Origin: Ceratorhiza oryzae-sativae
Lineage: Eukaryota > Basidiomycota > Agaricomycetes > Cantharellales > Ceratobasidiaceae
Assembly (NCBI GenBank): GCA_030998015.1
Contig: JARWMV010000236.1
Span: forward strand, 1,240,001 to 1,304,000
Length of the DNA stretch: 64,000 bases
Reading direction: 5' to 3'
In this document: positions 1-12,952 of the stretch, one piece after another
Numbering within the stretch: position 1 is the first letter of the stretch
Layout: every line of letters starts with the position of its first letter
Notes under the pieces: generated by a model
What the model was told of the DNA's origin: nothing
The model's input: only the letters and a program-made list of their open reading frames with translations
The model's database searches: none
Made by a program: the position numbers and the translations under genes

Positions 1-1007
1 TGGTCACGGCTTTGCTCCTCCCTCTCCAGTGGGGCGGAAACGAGAACCTTGGAACGACAAGGTCGTCATCGCCCTCTTCTGTGTGGTAAGTCTCTTCTAT
101 GCTCAGGTTCAAGTTCACGCCTAACTCTTCAGCTAGTTCGGTGTTCTCCTCATCGCCTTTGTTGGCTGGGAAATGTACAAGGGCGACCGTGCCATCCTTC
201 GGACGGCCATGTTCCGTCGCCGCACCCAAATCGGTACCTGCCTTGAGGCTTTCTTCATCATGCTTGCCCTACTCCTCGGTACCTACTACCTCCCCGTCTA
301 TTTCCAAGTCACCAAGGGCCACTCTGCCACCAAGTCTGGTATCGACATCCTACCCTTCATGCTTAGTGTCGTTATTGGTGCGGGTGCCTCTGGTGGCGTC
401 ATCAACGGAACCGGCCGCTACTGGCCATTCCTAGTCGGCTCTCCCCTTCTTATCTCTGTCGGCTCTGGCTTGCTCTACACTCTCGATAGTAACTCGGGTT
501 CGGGCAAGGAGATCGGGTACCAAATCATCTTGGGTATAGGTGTGGGTGGTGCTCTTCAGAACACTATCATTGCCATCCAGGCCGAGTACGCACACGAGGA
601 GGACCTCATCCCTCAAGGCAGCTCGCTCGTTACCTTTACTCAGCTCATTGGTGGTATTATTGGTATCGCTATAGCTGGATCCGTCCTTGCCAACCAGCTT
701 GGAAAGTATTTGTTCCTATATGCTCCCGATCTCCCTGCTGGTATCGCAATAGCCGTCCGCCAGAGCGTGTCTATCATCTTTACGCTGCCCCAAGAACAAC
801 AAGAACCTGTCATCCGTGCTTGTGAGTTTCCTACAAACCTTGCGCTTGGAGTTGACGGGCTGACTGTTCCCTCTAGACTTGAAAGCCCTCAACAGCGTGT
901 TCCTGATTGGTGTGCCAACTGGTGCTCTAGCATCTGTATCTGGATTGCTCGTCAAGAACTACAACCTGAAGGCGATGGGCATCAAGCCCGGCGCTCCAGC
1001 GGCTTAG
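1..1007 (+). CDS. MFS drug/toxin efflux transporter, DHA 14-TM type (C-terminal part)
   Basis: The gene is cut by the left window edge, so only its last half is present. Three exons are visible: about 30-85, 137-821 and 877-1007. The first begins after a CTCTCCAG acceptor. The introns have GTAAGT and GTGAGT donors. The protein carries the stretch WNDKVVIALF, then repeated hydrophobic helices including the conserved segments LGIGVGGALQNTI and TFTQLIGGIIGIAIAG, which are typical of 14-TM proton-driven drug exporters. It ends in KAMGIKPGAPAA, a short cytosolic tail. It would sit in the plasma membrane and export toxic small molecules; the substrate cannot be read from sequence. No biosynthetic cluster follows it on the right; the left side is not visible. 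Confidence 0.85.
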
Positions 1008-1967
1008 ATGACAGCCTCATGACCACCGTTCGCATAGATGATGCATTTTGTTCGAGTCAAGTTTTTTTGTGCACGTATCGGGTTCCTTGTACGATGTTAT
1101 ACGTAATACAGTATTTATGGCGGGGTTTGGGAATGTATGTTGTATAAGCACAAATGGATATATGATAGCTACCACTTGGACCATTCAGCTGGGTCAACGA
1201 GTCGATATGTACGCACTCATGCCTTTACCTTCTCGTCGATCGCACATGGTGTAACGTAGGGGGGCCACGGGGAAAATCGGCCCTTGCGGCTGATAGTTCA
1301 TAATTTGGGCTTGACCTAGCTAGAATACAAGCGCGATTCTAGCATTTAAAACTCGCACAATTACGGCCCGGTTGCCAATGCAATGGGATCGCTGCTTGCT
1401 GCGCCATCATGACCTCTGCTTCCTGTATTATGTCCCACTTATACCCGCATACAGTCAGCGAGAAGCTCGCCCATGGGGTATCCGTGGGTAATACAGTGTT
1501 TCTATTAGAAACTTCGCAATTGCATCGAGCCTTTTGCACGACAGTGTAAAAACACTTGTGAAATGCGCTTCAAGTAGAGCGCCGTTATCAAATGCGGCCA
1601 TGCTTCGACTGGGGTCGCACTGTATGAGCCTCACCGATAAGGAAAGTGACTGGCATCCAACCTAGCGCTATGACTAGGCATTTCTATAATAAAAAAAGAG
1701 GGCTTACTGACATATTGACAACTGAACGTAAAACTTGAGGCGGCGACATTGTCTTTTCGTACCAAAGCACTGATCCCTTTTGAGGAACGTAATCACGGGG
1801 TCGGCGCTTATCCGCAGCGTACTCCACGGCTCCAGACGACCAGCTGTCACAGCCTCGAGCCGTCGTGAGCTCACCACATCGACCCAGATACCATTCTCGC
1901 TTTGCTTCGAGACAGAGTCGCTGGAATCTACTCTACTTGAATTTGATTTACCGAGAAAAAATCCGTC
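1008..1967. other. Intergenic, no gene seen
   Basis: About 0.96 kb between the transporter stop and the VPS74 start. Short open frames on either strand have no recognisable protein and no convincing splice sites. It should hold the transporter terminator and the VPS74 promoter. Confidence 0.5.
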
Positions 1968-3254
<1,287 letters not shown>

Positions 3255-3580
3255 TGGTCGGTACGGGCCTCGCTCTTTCTTGGCGCAGCTTCTTCGAAAA
3301 GTCTAATTGGTCTCTTTCGACCAAAGCATACTTGCTTGTGCGGGGGTCTGTTGGGTTCACTATGTGTCGCCGCCGAATCATTTCTTTGTTTACGCACTCT
3401 CTTTTTGCCTATAGTAATGCTTCAGATTTATTGTACTTCTATATCAACAGGCCAGGATCTCGCTAATGTGCTTGAGGCGTAGTCGAAGTTCACAAAGCTG
3501 AAGCGAGCCTGTTTGTAAGAGACGTAATGAATGTGAATAAGTGAGTGAAAAGTTTGGCAGACAATGAAAAGGAGTAGGAA

Positions 3581-5137
3581 TCAAATATAACGAGATGCGA
3601 TGGTAGCCGAGAAAGCGAGGAACGCAAAGACACAAGGTATGACCCATGAAGTAGCATTGCCATTGGACTGGCGTTGGACATGCGTACGTGACGGCTGAGA
3701 AGATGGAGTAGGAAATACTCTCACATACCCAATAGACTACAATAAAACAGTTAGTACTTGTCAGGCGATATTGCTTCGTTCATGTAGCTCACCTGGAAAC
3801 CTCGGATACTATTGGGCAGCAAAACGTGTTAGAGGTGAAAAGGCACAACAAAATGCTTGCAACGTACTAGTACCCCTCGAGATTCTTTCGGATCTCGTCT
3901 TCCATACCTCGGGGGACGCCAGACAATTTGAACTCGACCTTGGTCGAATCGGATTGTTGATCTAGGGCGATGGTGAGTTGCCCCTCGTGCCCTAGCAATA
4001 CGGATCAGCCCAAGCATACATCTAGCTAGGTTGACACATACCTGCTGGCCAGCTAGGCGAGTCGAGCTTCCAAGTCGACACGATCTTGGTTGGCTTCTGG
4101 AGCTCGGTATATTTACCAGTAACACCACCTCCAAACAGACTGAATCCACCGCCGACGGAAGCTTGAGACTGTGAAAAACGGTTTAGCAACAGCTTGCAGA
4201 ATACATGCATTCGAGACACACACATACCTGTGCAGGTGCATGCGACCAGGCCGGAATCTTCTTCTCGTCCGTCAAGAACTCGTACAGATCATCGGCGGGC
4301 GCCATAAACGAGGCGTCGACAGACACCGTCGTTGCATTTGTAATACCTTTGACGACTTCCTTGGCGGAAACCGGCTTGGAGAGGGGAGCACCCGAGGGAA
4401 CTGGAGCTGGTGTACCTGGAGTCGTGGTATTGGGAGTGCCGGCGACGGTAAGGTCTTTACCGTGGGTGTCGAGCATGGCGGTGCGGAATGTACTCAGACG
4501 CGACTCGAGCAAGGAGGGGAGTTTGGATTTTGCGAGGCTGTAGAGGGCGTTGACGGCCGGGCCGGAAGTGCTTGAAAGAGACCATTGGTACTAGGGACGG
4601 ATATCCTATCTTGGTACCGTGAAGGAGACAAGAACTGCAAGACGACGCACCACATAGTCACTCAAACCGTCAGACTGCTCATGAGAAACCTCGGGAATAG
4701 TCAGGGATCCCTCTGCCTTGGTTCCGTCTTTATCCTCGCCTGTAATGAACCGCGTTTAGCTCATCTCGCATAGCATCGATACCGTGCCCACAGCCAACAC
4801 ACCTGACCATGAGAGCACTATCTTGCAGTCATAGATAGTGATAAGCCTAGGATCATGCCAAGTTAACAACACAAGACCGGCACGACACCAGGACTTACTT
4901 GGACTTGCGCTGTCCGAGCTCGCAATCTCCATCTACTTCGGTGACACGGGTAAACTTGACTTCGGATCCGCCCTCGGAATGAGATATAGTCGTGAGCTCG
5001 GTCTCGAACCACGTCTTTGCCCTACGGATACGCGGTCATCGAACGCGCATGACTCTCGATGGGCTCGAGGCGGCTTACCAAGGCGTGACGTTCTTGTTTT
5101 TCCAGTGCCAGTTGGCAGTACTAGCGGGCATGGTCAT
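3581..5137 (-). CDS. AHA1: Activator of Hsp90 ATPase (Aha1) with C-terminal hydrophobic tail
   Basis: Aha1 stimulates the ATPase of Hsp90 in the cytosol. The N-terminal domain starts NWHWKNKNVTPW and continues with EVDGDCELGQRKSK and a YDCKIVLSWSG strand. A Ser/Thr/Pro linker leads to the SRPBCC-fold C-terminal domain (ASFMAPADDLYEFLTDEKK, then GGGVTGKYTEL and STWKLDSPSWPAG). The family's usual end, EGYYIRGFQSIGY, is present but depends on a 16-nt exon at 3793-3808. After it come about 45 extra residues: a polar linker, then WVIPCVFAFLAFSATIA and the end SRYI. That is a single membrane-length helix at the extreme C-terminus, as in tail-anchored proteins. Two ATGs (5137 and 5131) fit the start. 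Convergent with VPS74. Confidence 0.93.
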
Positions 5138-5658
5138 CTTGAATGATAGAGAAGGAAACCGAAAGAAAAGAGAAGATGACCCGGGGGGTAGAAACTGACG
5201 CCTGGTGACTGGAGTGTGGAGGTTAAGAGCGTTGGCTGGCTTACCAGAATATTCCATTAAGCGCCGAATGTGATCCACCTCAGACAAAACAAATACGTGT
5301 TGTACAAGAATATACGAGAAAATCAATTTGAAAGCATGGGCTACAGACGCACTACCACAAGGAGTGACAAGTATTCACAAATGAATTAACAAATACACGG
5401 CACGCCGTTGATACGAAGGGTTTAAAAAGTTTTAGTATGTCGTCGCAGACTTCATCATAAAACGAGAGGACCAGCACGGCCAACAAAAGGAAGCCAGTCA
5501 CAGTGAAATTGACGAAAGTGATCAAACTTCAAGGTATATCACAGAGTCGAATCTAGAGCCTGTGATGGGTACAAAAGGGGGTAAGGACGGGACGGAATGA
5601 CCTGCATTTCAAAGGGTAGTTGGAATCATCAGTCATTAAGAATGGACGGTAAATGCGC

Positions 5659-7207
5659 CTATTGCCTGACGGCAGAAAGCGAGCTCAAGCGTCGGCTAGC
5701 ACGAAGATCGGGTTTGCCAATGTCGAGGCACTAGGAACATTCAAATGAGCGCGCATTCAACCACATTTGTCGCGACATACCTCGAGCGGGACTACGCCGC
5801 GACGCCCATTGCGTTCGCACAAGCCCCAACCATCGTCATAAGCATGAATGATTGTCACCCAGTCACCCTCACGAATATCGAGTCTATCCCAGACGACTTG
5901 GGATCAGTAAATTACAATAGATCGATGAGAAACTTACTCGTCAGGCAACGAAGGCTGGAAGGTTTGCACTACGCGCTTCCTACCGCGCATATGAGCAGGC
6001 AAAGCGTCGCCTAGAACAGGAGCTGCAGGAGCTGGTGGTGGCGGTGGCGGTGGGGCCGGAGCCGAAGCGGGAATAAGCGAGTGGGGATATTGGTTAGGAG
6101 CTGGTTGCCCCATGAATGGCGGGGAGCCGGCGCGAACCGCTGCAGCAGGGGGAGGAGCTGGGGACGCCACCCTTGGAGCTTGAGGAGCCGGAGACGCTGT
6201 GCGGGCAGGCTGTCCATAACCATATGGGGCAGCCGCTCCCATCGAAGGATAAGGCCCCGACATCCCGTTATCGAACCCGGGCTGAGTGAAATTCACATTT
6301 CCGGCGTACGTAGGCATGACTGGTGCGACGCTAGGAGACTTTTCGTTCAAGCTCGAAGCGCTGCCCTGACGGAAATCACGGGTGATGGGCTCTGCGCCTT
6401 TCATGTCCGTCTCGGAAACGTTGGTGAACGGGAAGGGGTTGTCTGGAAGAGGGCCAGCGCCATAATTGTTCTCCCTGCGCTTCGCACGGCGATGGACCTG
6501 GACGCGGCGGAACGTGAACGCACCAGCCAATAGTGCGGCCAACAAGGCACCAACAACAATAAGTGCTGAAAAAATTGTTAGCATACGTCAGGAGCGATAT
6601 AACATATGCGCACCGATGATCCCCCCGCTCATTCCTTTGTCCTCGGTGGTCTGGGCACCGGTGCCTGCGCCAGCCGAAACTCCTGATGGGGAGGCCGAGG
6701 GGGAGCTGTCGTGCTCCTGGTGATCGGTACATTGGTGACCGAGAGGCTGGGGGTGGTGAGAACCAATGGGGGGACGGAGGAGGCGTGAAAGATTCGCTTG
6801 AGGACGTCACCACCGGGGTGGCAGAAATCAAGGGAGAGGATGGGGAAGCGGCTGGTCGTGGTGAAGATGATGACGAGACAGTCGGGGTAGGCGGCGGGAC
6901 GACCTGGGTGACGATATTCGTAGACACGGACACGGAGGGCTGGGTGGGCGTGTCGAGGGGCGTCGTCTGGGTGGTCGTCGGCTGGGGCTGCACAACCGGC
7001 GTGGTGGACTGAACGGGGGGCAGGACCGTGGGGGTGGGATCTGCGACCGGTGTGGGCAGGCCAAAGAGCGCAGTCGAGGCCGTGGAGAGGCGCGACTGGA
7101 TGCCCTGGGATATTTCTGGGCGAGACACCGTCGGACATTGCTATCTATGGGCATGATCGTCACTCACCTCCTGGAGTCAGGAGCTGGCGGCGGGCGAGGG
7201 GGGCCAT
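5659..7207 (-). CDS. Fus1-like single-pass membrane protein with mucin ectodomain and SH3 domain
   Basis: The order is: a short N-terminus (MAPLARRQLLTPG, with an intron after it); a Thr/Ser/Pro-rich ectodomain with many TTP and SSS runs, likely O-glycosylated; a TM helix (IIGALIVVGALLAALLAGAF); a basic stop-transfer (RRVQVHRRAKRR); a Pro/Ala-rich cytosolic linker; and a C-terminal SH3 domain. The SH3 reads RVVQTFQPSLPDELDIREGD, then DDGWGLCERNGRRGVVPLEC, with the ALYDY-like start, DGWW-like and GVVP elements in place. Introns near 6567-6613 and inside the SH3 are clear; one weak intron must lie near 6690-6750 because the frame changes. The layout matches budding yeast Fus1 and related polarity/fusion proteins, but homology by layout alone does not prove function. 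Confidence 0.8.
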
Positions 7208-7688
7208 GGTTGCGAGGGAGCGATCGAGGCAAACGAGTGTACAGCGGCGAGAACGTCAAGCTCTCTGGATACCAGCCAAGATACACAGGCAGAGGCCGAG
7301 GCAGAGTACGAGACAGCAACACAGCTGGGGCGCGCCCAGTCCCAACGTGACTTTTAGCCCGGTCGAGCGGGTTCTTTTTCTCAACGTGGGCGTTACCCGG
7401 GAAACAGAGATACAATACAGTCCATATGCAGACGATCCTTGGCGATATTAATGTGCTAATATACGACCCTTTCCGGGACCTGCATATAAGCTCACAGCCA
7501 GCCCGCAATGCTGCAACAGCGAGCGGAGAATGCCTGCGCCTGTGTGGGTGCTCTGGCGAATTGAGCGCCGAGAGCGATGGCCCGGATTACCAAAGCAACC
7601 GCTTGTGCTCCCGTCGGTCGTACCATTCACCGACTTCTAGCCTCCGCCATCGATACTCTGCTCCATTCCGCGCAACCGGCACCACCCG

Positions 7689-8624
7689 ATGCACTCGACG
7701 CTTCCCCTGCGCTCAAGCGCCGCCGCCGCCACAACGGCTCTCCCCTCTGCTCGCCTTCGCCACACCTTGGCCGCCCGCCCTCGCATCCAGTCCCGCCTCT
7801 CGAGCACCAGCACCCCTGCCAGCGATCCTCCCTTGAGCTGGCCAGAATACCTGACCATTCGAAAGCGCAAAGAAGATGGGAAATGGCGAGTGCGATCCCA
7901 GTCAAATTTCTCGTTGATTTACCAATTGCGTCATGCAACCGTGTTACAGGCGACAACTATTCCCAGCACCTTCCTGGCCTTTGGTGCGGGCTTATCGTAC
8001 TTTGGTTCGATTGAGAGCGACCCGACGTCTTTGCTTTTTGGTATCGAGCCGATCTATATCTATGGCCTGGCGACAGTATCGTGGAGGCAAGTAACCCAAT
8101 CTCTCCCTGATATTCCACCTCTGACATGCCAGCCACGCGCTAGGCTTCGGCTATCTACTTGGTATGTTCAAACTATGCCAGATGAATCCTTTTGATTGAC
8201 GTGTTGAAACTTTCCAGGCCCGATGAGTGCGTAATTCTAATGCAAATAGTCCATCATGCTCGGTCGATTAACACATGCACAGTCGGCAACTCGCTCTGGC
8301 GAATGACCCACCGCCAGCTCCTGCCGCGCATAGAGGCACGGGACGCCCAGTTCTATCAGCATATTGTCAAAAATCGAGTTGACCCATCGCGGCAGACTGC
8401 AACGTAAGCCCGCCAGCGTCGTTTCCGAACCAATTGTCGCTTATTGTTTACCTTTGTAGCAATCCCGTGCCCGATTTTTACGGTGGGCGACTTTCCGTTT
8501 AGACGGTGTCATCGCCTCATTCTCTGTCATCGCAGGTGAAAAGATCGGCTCGCTCCAGGGCTATAGACAGTGGCTTCGGGACCAATCGAAATACAAGAAA
8601 AAGGCGCAGTGGCCAGAGGAATAG
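7689..8624 (+). CDS. PAM17: Presequence translocase-associated motor subunit Pam17
   Basis: Pam17 sits in the mitochondrial inner membrane and supports import through TIM23. The protein begins with an Arg/Ser/Ala-rich targeting sequence. It then shows LSWPEYLTIRKRK, the first TM region ATTIPSTFLAFGAGLSYFGS, a second TM with HALGFGYLLGPMIGNSLWR, and the family signature IVKNRVDPS...TNPVPDFYGEKIGSL followed by YRQWLRDQSKYKKKA. Six exons are needed. One intron (8087-8132) starts with GC, not GT: AG followed by GCAAGT; only that donor gives the WSHALGFGY reading. Intron 7890-7949 has a GTGCGA donor. The gene is divergent from the SH3 gene, sharing about 480 bp of upstream DNA. Confidence 0.95.
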
Positions 8625-9343
8625 ATGCATCGTCCATTGTACGCACCCGTTGATATGCTATTATTCACTACTCTCTAGACGTGCCGCGGGACGGTCCCGA
8701 CGTTCTTGCGCGGTCGGAGTGTCTTGGCATGACAGATTAAAGATTTCAGGAAAATCAACTTTGAAGTCGCTTCCTTTATTGACTAGTGCCCTTCTCCTTG
8801 GAGTAAAGTCGGTCCCGTTGATGCGAGGCAACTTGGGCAAGAGAGCGCCTCGTCGCCATTCTCCTTGTTTGCATTGTGTTTTAGACACAGTACACAGCAC
8901 TGTTCCTCGCTGTGCCTGGCGACAGTCCCGGGACGCATCTGTTTTCCTCGGCCAGTTCATCCTCCCCTTGTGAGATCAGGAATTGTGAGAAGTTGTGTTT
9001 GTTGTCGTCCGGCTAGACCCTATATGGCAGGCGCACGGTCACGTGTGATCCTGATCCACACCCTGGGTCGACGAGACCCAGTGGGCCAAAATGAAACGGA
9101 CCGAAGTGATCTTCTGCCCTTTCTATATGCTGTCAAACCCGCCTGACAAGTTGAATTGTTCGGTCACCCGGCAAGAGCGAGGCTGCTCAAAAGGCCTTGT
9201 CTGCTGCTCGGCCTCGGCTCCCTCCACAGCGCCAACATCCCTGTCCTTTGACGTGCCCGGCGACAGCGATCTGCAGACGTAAAAGGCCCGCGCCGCTGCT
9301 GCGCCCGCCCTTCCCCCACGACTTCATCACACGACCCCCGAAC
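8625..9343. other. Intergenic, no gene seen
   Basis: About 0.7 kb. Open frames on both strands are short and Arg/Ser-rich by composition and show no known motif. It probably holds the PAM17 terminator and the promoter of the next gene. Confidence 0.5.
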
Positions 9344-10467
9344 ATGAGACTCGCGCTGGTCACGGGTTTGCTCGCTCTTGCGGTGCGGGGCCGGGCTGCT
9401 CCGCAAGCTGTGTATCCCCCCCGGGCCATTGCGCTCGACCCACCATCCGAGCGGCCACTCGAGCACCTGTGCACACCCCTTCGGAAACGAGAGGATGAAC
9501 CAGTGAGCTCTTTTCATCTCGCCAGCGACCGCTGCTCATGCTGAACACGCTCGGCCTCAAGCACACGTCTACAGCGTCTGCAATATCTCCAAGCTCGTCT
9601 TCCTTGGGCTCCACGATACCCTTGTCTTCTTCACGGTCCACCCTATCATTCCAACCAACACCTTCTTTGATCATCAACGACTTGGAGGTCGAGGCGAGGT
9701 CTTCGTCCAGGTTAGTTTCGAAGCGGTTGTCCGCCTTGTCGACTGACACTTAATCTATCTGTTTGGTGCCTCAATCTAAACAGCGGCCGTCAGCTGATCA
9801 ACTTCGGATCATTGGCGTTGTCGGCGGGTTTCTTGCTGGGATCGCGCTGGTCGCTATTATTTGCAGTGTCCTTCTTCTCATCCGAAACCAGCGACGCGCC
9901 CGAAGCTCAGCGGCTTCGAGCAGCACACGATCTCGCTCCCGAACACACTCGCGTGCACAACAACCTCCCGCGTTGATGACCAACTCGACCTTTCCTATTA
10001 TACGAGTCCCTCCACCTCCTATCTACACAGCTCCCCGTGCCCCCACGACTGTGTCCGGGGATGCGACGAATGCGACGGCCGGTCATACCACAGACCTGCA
10101 CCACTTTCCAACATCACCCGGCCAGGGCTCGGCGTCCTCTCGCACGACGAGCTTTGGCCATTCGGATTCGGGCACGAGCGGTCCACCACGGCGGGCACCG
10201 CAGATACCCAGTCTGGGGTTGTCCCAAGCACGGCCGTTCCTTCGCTCAGTTGCTAGCGCATTCTCCTACCATGCCTCGGTAGGGCATTCCTCGCCCATCG
10301 CGCACGAGCCCGAGCCCGATGCGGAAGCTGACCCAGACACCTCCGTTACACATGGGGCCGCAACTTCAATGTCTGAGACGAGGACTGCCGTGACCACGGA
10401 GGATACCGTTAGGACGGCCCCCATCGAGTCGCCTAGCGAGTATCATACCAAGTCATCTGGACACTGA
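9344..10467 (+). CDS. Single-pass membrane protein with signal peptide and long cytosolic tail, unknown function
   Basis: The start MRLALVTGLLALAVRGRAAP is a good signal peptide with a likely cleavage after Ala. Exon 1 ends at a GTGAGC donor (9503). The last exon (from about 9784) has a TM helix, IIGVVGGFLAGIALVAIICSVLLLI, then an RNQRRARSS stop-transfer and a long disordered Ser/Thr/Pro tail with an acidic stretch, ending at TKSSGH. Between them the reading is unclear. One frame gives a Ser/Thr-rich mucin-like segment; another gives VCNISKLVFLGLHD and joins the TM exon cleanly at the GTTAGT donor, but lacks a matching upstream acceptor. I do not recognise the family. Its layout resembles stress-sensor or mucin-type surface proteins such as Mid2/Wsc, but no Cys domain is seen. 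Confidence 0.65.
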
Positions 10468-10811
10468 TGTCTTTTAGCTTTTATTTTATTATTGTTCGTT
10501 TTCTCGACCTTGGACATTCAGGTCTCGTTTTTTTATTCATGGATATTGCTTTGCTGTACTATCTCGCTTTGTACCATTGTCGGCATTTATAATTTGTCGC
10601 ATATCTAATAATGTAGTTAATGCCAATGCACACGTCTCTAACGAGTTTTTTGCCACTTCATTTCAGCCTGCGTGGTGTGTTTGGGTGGCTCGATCGGCCT
10701 GCTTACCTAATCACCCCCCGCCTATTTCGATCACCTTTCAGTCCGACGTCAGAATGACGACGGCGATGAATCCAGTACCTTGAATCAAGCTCTCTCCGCA
10801 TGCACCTGGGG

Positions 10812-10820
10812 TATATAAAT
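10812..10820 (+). promoter_or_regulatory. TATA box candidate of the DUF3429 gene
   Basis: TATATAAAT lies about 50 bp before the ATG at 10871 and fits a canonical TATA element with a short 5' UTR. Inferred from position and sequence only. Confidence 0.5.
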
Positions 10821-10870
10821 GGTCATATACGGGCCCGGGCGGGACCCACTTTCCGACCTGAGTAGTAAAT

Positions 10871-12521
10871 ATGCTGCGAGCATTCGGCGTCAACATGGCC
10901 ACACGGCGCACCTTTGCTATGCTTGCTCCTCGCAGTGCTCTCACTCGCCCCACTCTGGCTCGCCCTGGCCTTGCGCTCGCGATGCGAGGTATGGCCGACA
11001 AGATTCAGACCGACTCTGGGAAAGAAACAGGCGTGTTCCGCTCTGCCAAAGAGGAGCTAAAGAATGTTGGGGGCGATCTGGCCAAGACGATTGCTGGGAA
11101 CGTGTCGCGGGATATACCAGATGCTAATAAAGACGATCCGACTGCGGTCACCCGCGAATGTGAGTGTTCAGGCTTCTTCTGCGAGCGTGCTGTGGGACTT
11201 GGCTCACGCTGTTTGGACAGTGGGCGGGAGTTCAAAGTCTGCTCATGGGAATCTCAAAGATGATTTTGTTTCTATTACTAGGGATATTGCTACAACTGTG
11301 CCTACTCCAGCCCTCAGGGTGGGCTTGGCAGGTGCGTTTTTGTCGGGATTGCAGTACTGGGTTAGTGGACGACGTTGTTTAATAGGTGGTATTCCGTACA
11401 TTGGTACCTCTCTGGCGACTATATACTACTCGAACGAGTTTGCAAAAGCGTCGTCTGGTGACTCTATTGTTTCTGACTGCAAAAATGCAGTCTGATGCAT
11501 GTTTCTTCAGGTGCTGCGCCCGGACTAGACGCCAACGTAATACTGGAGACCCTGAACCAGCTCCAACACGTTCAAGTCACGTATGGTGCCGTACTCCTCG
11601 GCTTTCTGGGCGCAATTCACTGGGGGATGGAATTTGCCAAGTATGGTGGGGAAAAGGGTGCGTATTTTGGTATTCATAATCAACGCATTGCCTTAGGGTA
11701 TTGTCTTCAGGGTATAGGCGGCTCGCGTTGGGAGTTGTGCCGGTGCTATACGCATGGCCGACACTCTATCTCGCACCTGAAATGGCGCTGGCAGCTCAGT
11801 GGGCCGGATTCACCGGGCTCGTGCGTGGGTTCTTTGGGGTATGACGGTATCTCAACTGACCTGGCATTTGTAGTGGTATGCAGATTCAAAGGCGACTTCT
11901 GCGGGTTGGAGTGAGTGGTTGACGCGACGTGTTTCAGTCTGTGGAAGCTAACGTGACCATGGCCAGCTCCGAAGTGGTATTCACAAGTAAGTTAATTTGT
12001 ATAGCATGGAGAGTTTGACCAACTGGTACTTCCTGCAGTATCGCTTCTATTTGTCTATTCTTGTCGGCACTTGTATTATCGGAACACTCGCGGGCACGAA
12101 CATGCTAGGACCTGCGGCTTCGACCCACGTGGGTGCGCAACCGCATACATACCAAAAGAACCGCCAAGTGACTAAAGGTGCCATGGGGGGATACGCTGTC
12201 CAAGGCGAGTTTAGTAATCCAATTGGGCAGGCAGCGCGGCTGATAAACGGATGTTAGCTGGTCGAAAGGAGGGCGAGCTGTCTGCTGAAAATACAGAGGG
12301 GGTCGAGACGGGCAGGCGACGAAGGCTCAGACGCGTTCGTGGTTATCAGGAAGAAGGAATTGAATCAGGAGGTGGACGAAGAGAAAAATAAGGACATCAA
12401 GGAGGGTGCGACCGATACTCAAAATGAGGATAAGCAGGCGCAGCGAGCGAAAAAGGAGGAGGGCCAAACTCAGGGGAAAGGTGGCAAGGTCAAGCAGGGG
12501 GACACCAAGTATCATACCTAA
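10871..12521 (+). CDS. DUF3429 (TMEM69-like) mitochondrial membrane protein
   Basis: The N-terminus (MLRAFGVNMATRRTFAML...) is Arg/Ala-rich without acids, as for a mitochondrial presequence. A soluble linker precedes the DUF3429 domain: TPALRVGLAGGIPYIGTSL, then VTYGAVLLGFLGAIHWGMEF, YRRLALGVVPVLYAWPTLYL, and a last helix FYLSILVGTCIIGTLAG. About eight exons join in phase, with donors such as GTGAGT and GTGCGT. The domain is a multi-TM module of unknown function. The C-terminal end is uncertain. Reading through gives a stop at 12257, while an intron from 12214 to about 12330 would add a very Lys/Glu/Gln-rich tail ending DTKYHT at 12521, which looks coding. I chose the longer model. Confidence 0.82.
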
Positions 12522-12952
12522 GTGCATTGCTGTAATATCTAACACTGTATAACGTTGTAAATTAAAATTGTACCTGGATTGTATTGTTTATGCGCACGTG
12601 GAGCAGTGACGAGATCTGCGTAAATGACGTTGGAGCTCTAAATAAGGCTGTGACGAAATGGCAATCAAATTGGTCTCGTAAACAGATCTTTGGACTATAT
12701 CACCAAGACCGTGCTCCCACAGCTCTTGCCACTTACCACTCACCCACCATTCATCCACCACTCGGCGGTGACCTCGAGCACAACTTTGGTAAGCTCCGTC
12801 CGCTACCCTCATTCCGAAACTCAACTGCGGCGTCAGCCTACTTGACTGAAACTAGCTTCACCCTCCGGCACAGCACGGCGACCGCGTAGCCTCCAGTTAT
12901 ATACCTCCTGGTCAGTAAGCGTACTTTGGTACCCCCAGGTGCTAGTTCTGAT

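Noticed and set aside
6376..7163. Several overlapping Pro/Arg-rich frames on the minus strand
   Set aside because: They are alternative frames of the mucin-like exon of the SH3 protein; only one gives the Thr/Ser/Pro pattern and connects to the TM exon.
8661..8960. Minus-strand frame of 99 codons downstream of PAM17
   Set aside because: No domain, no signal peptide and no splice support; composition alone explains it.
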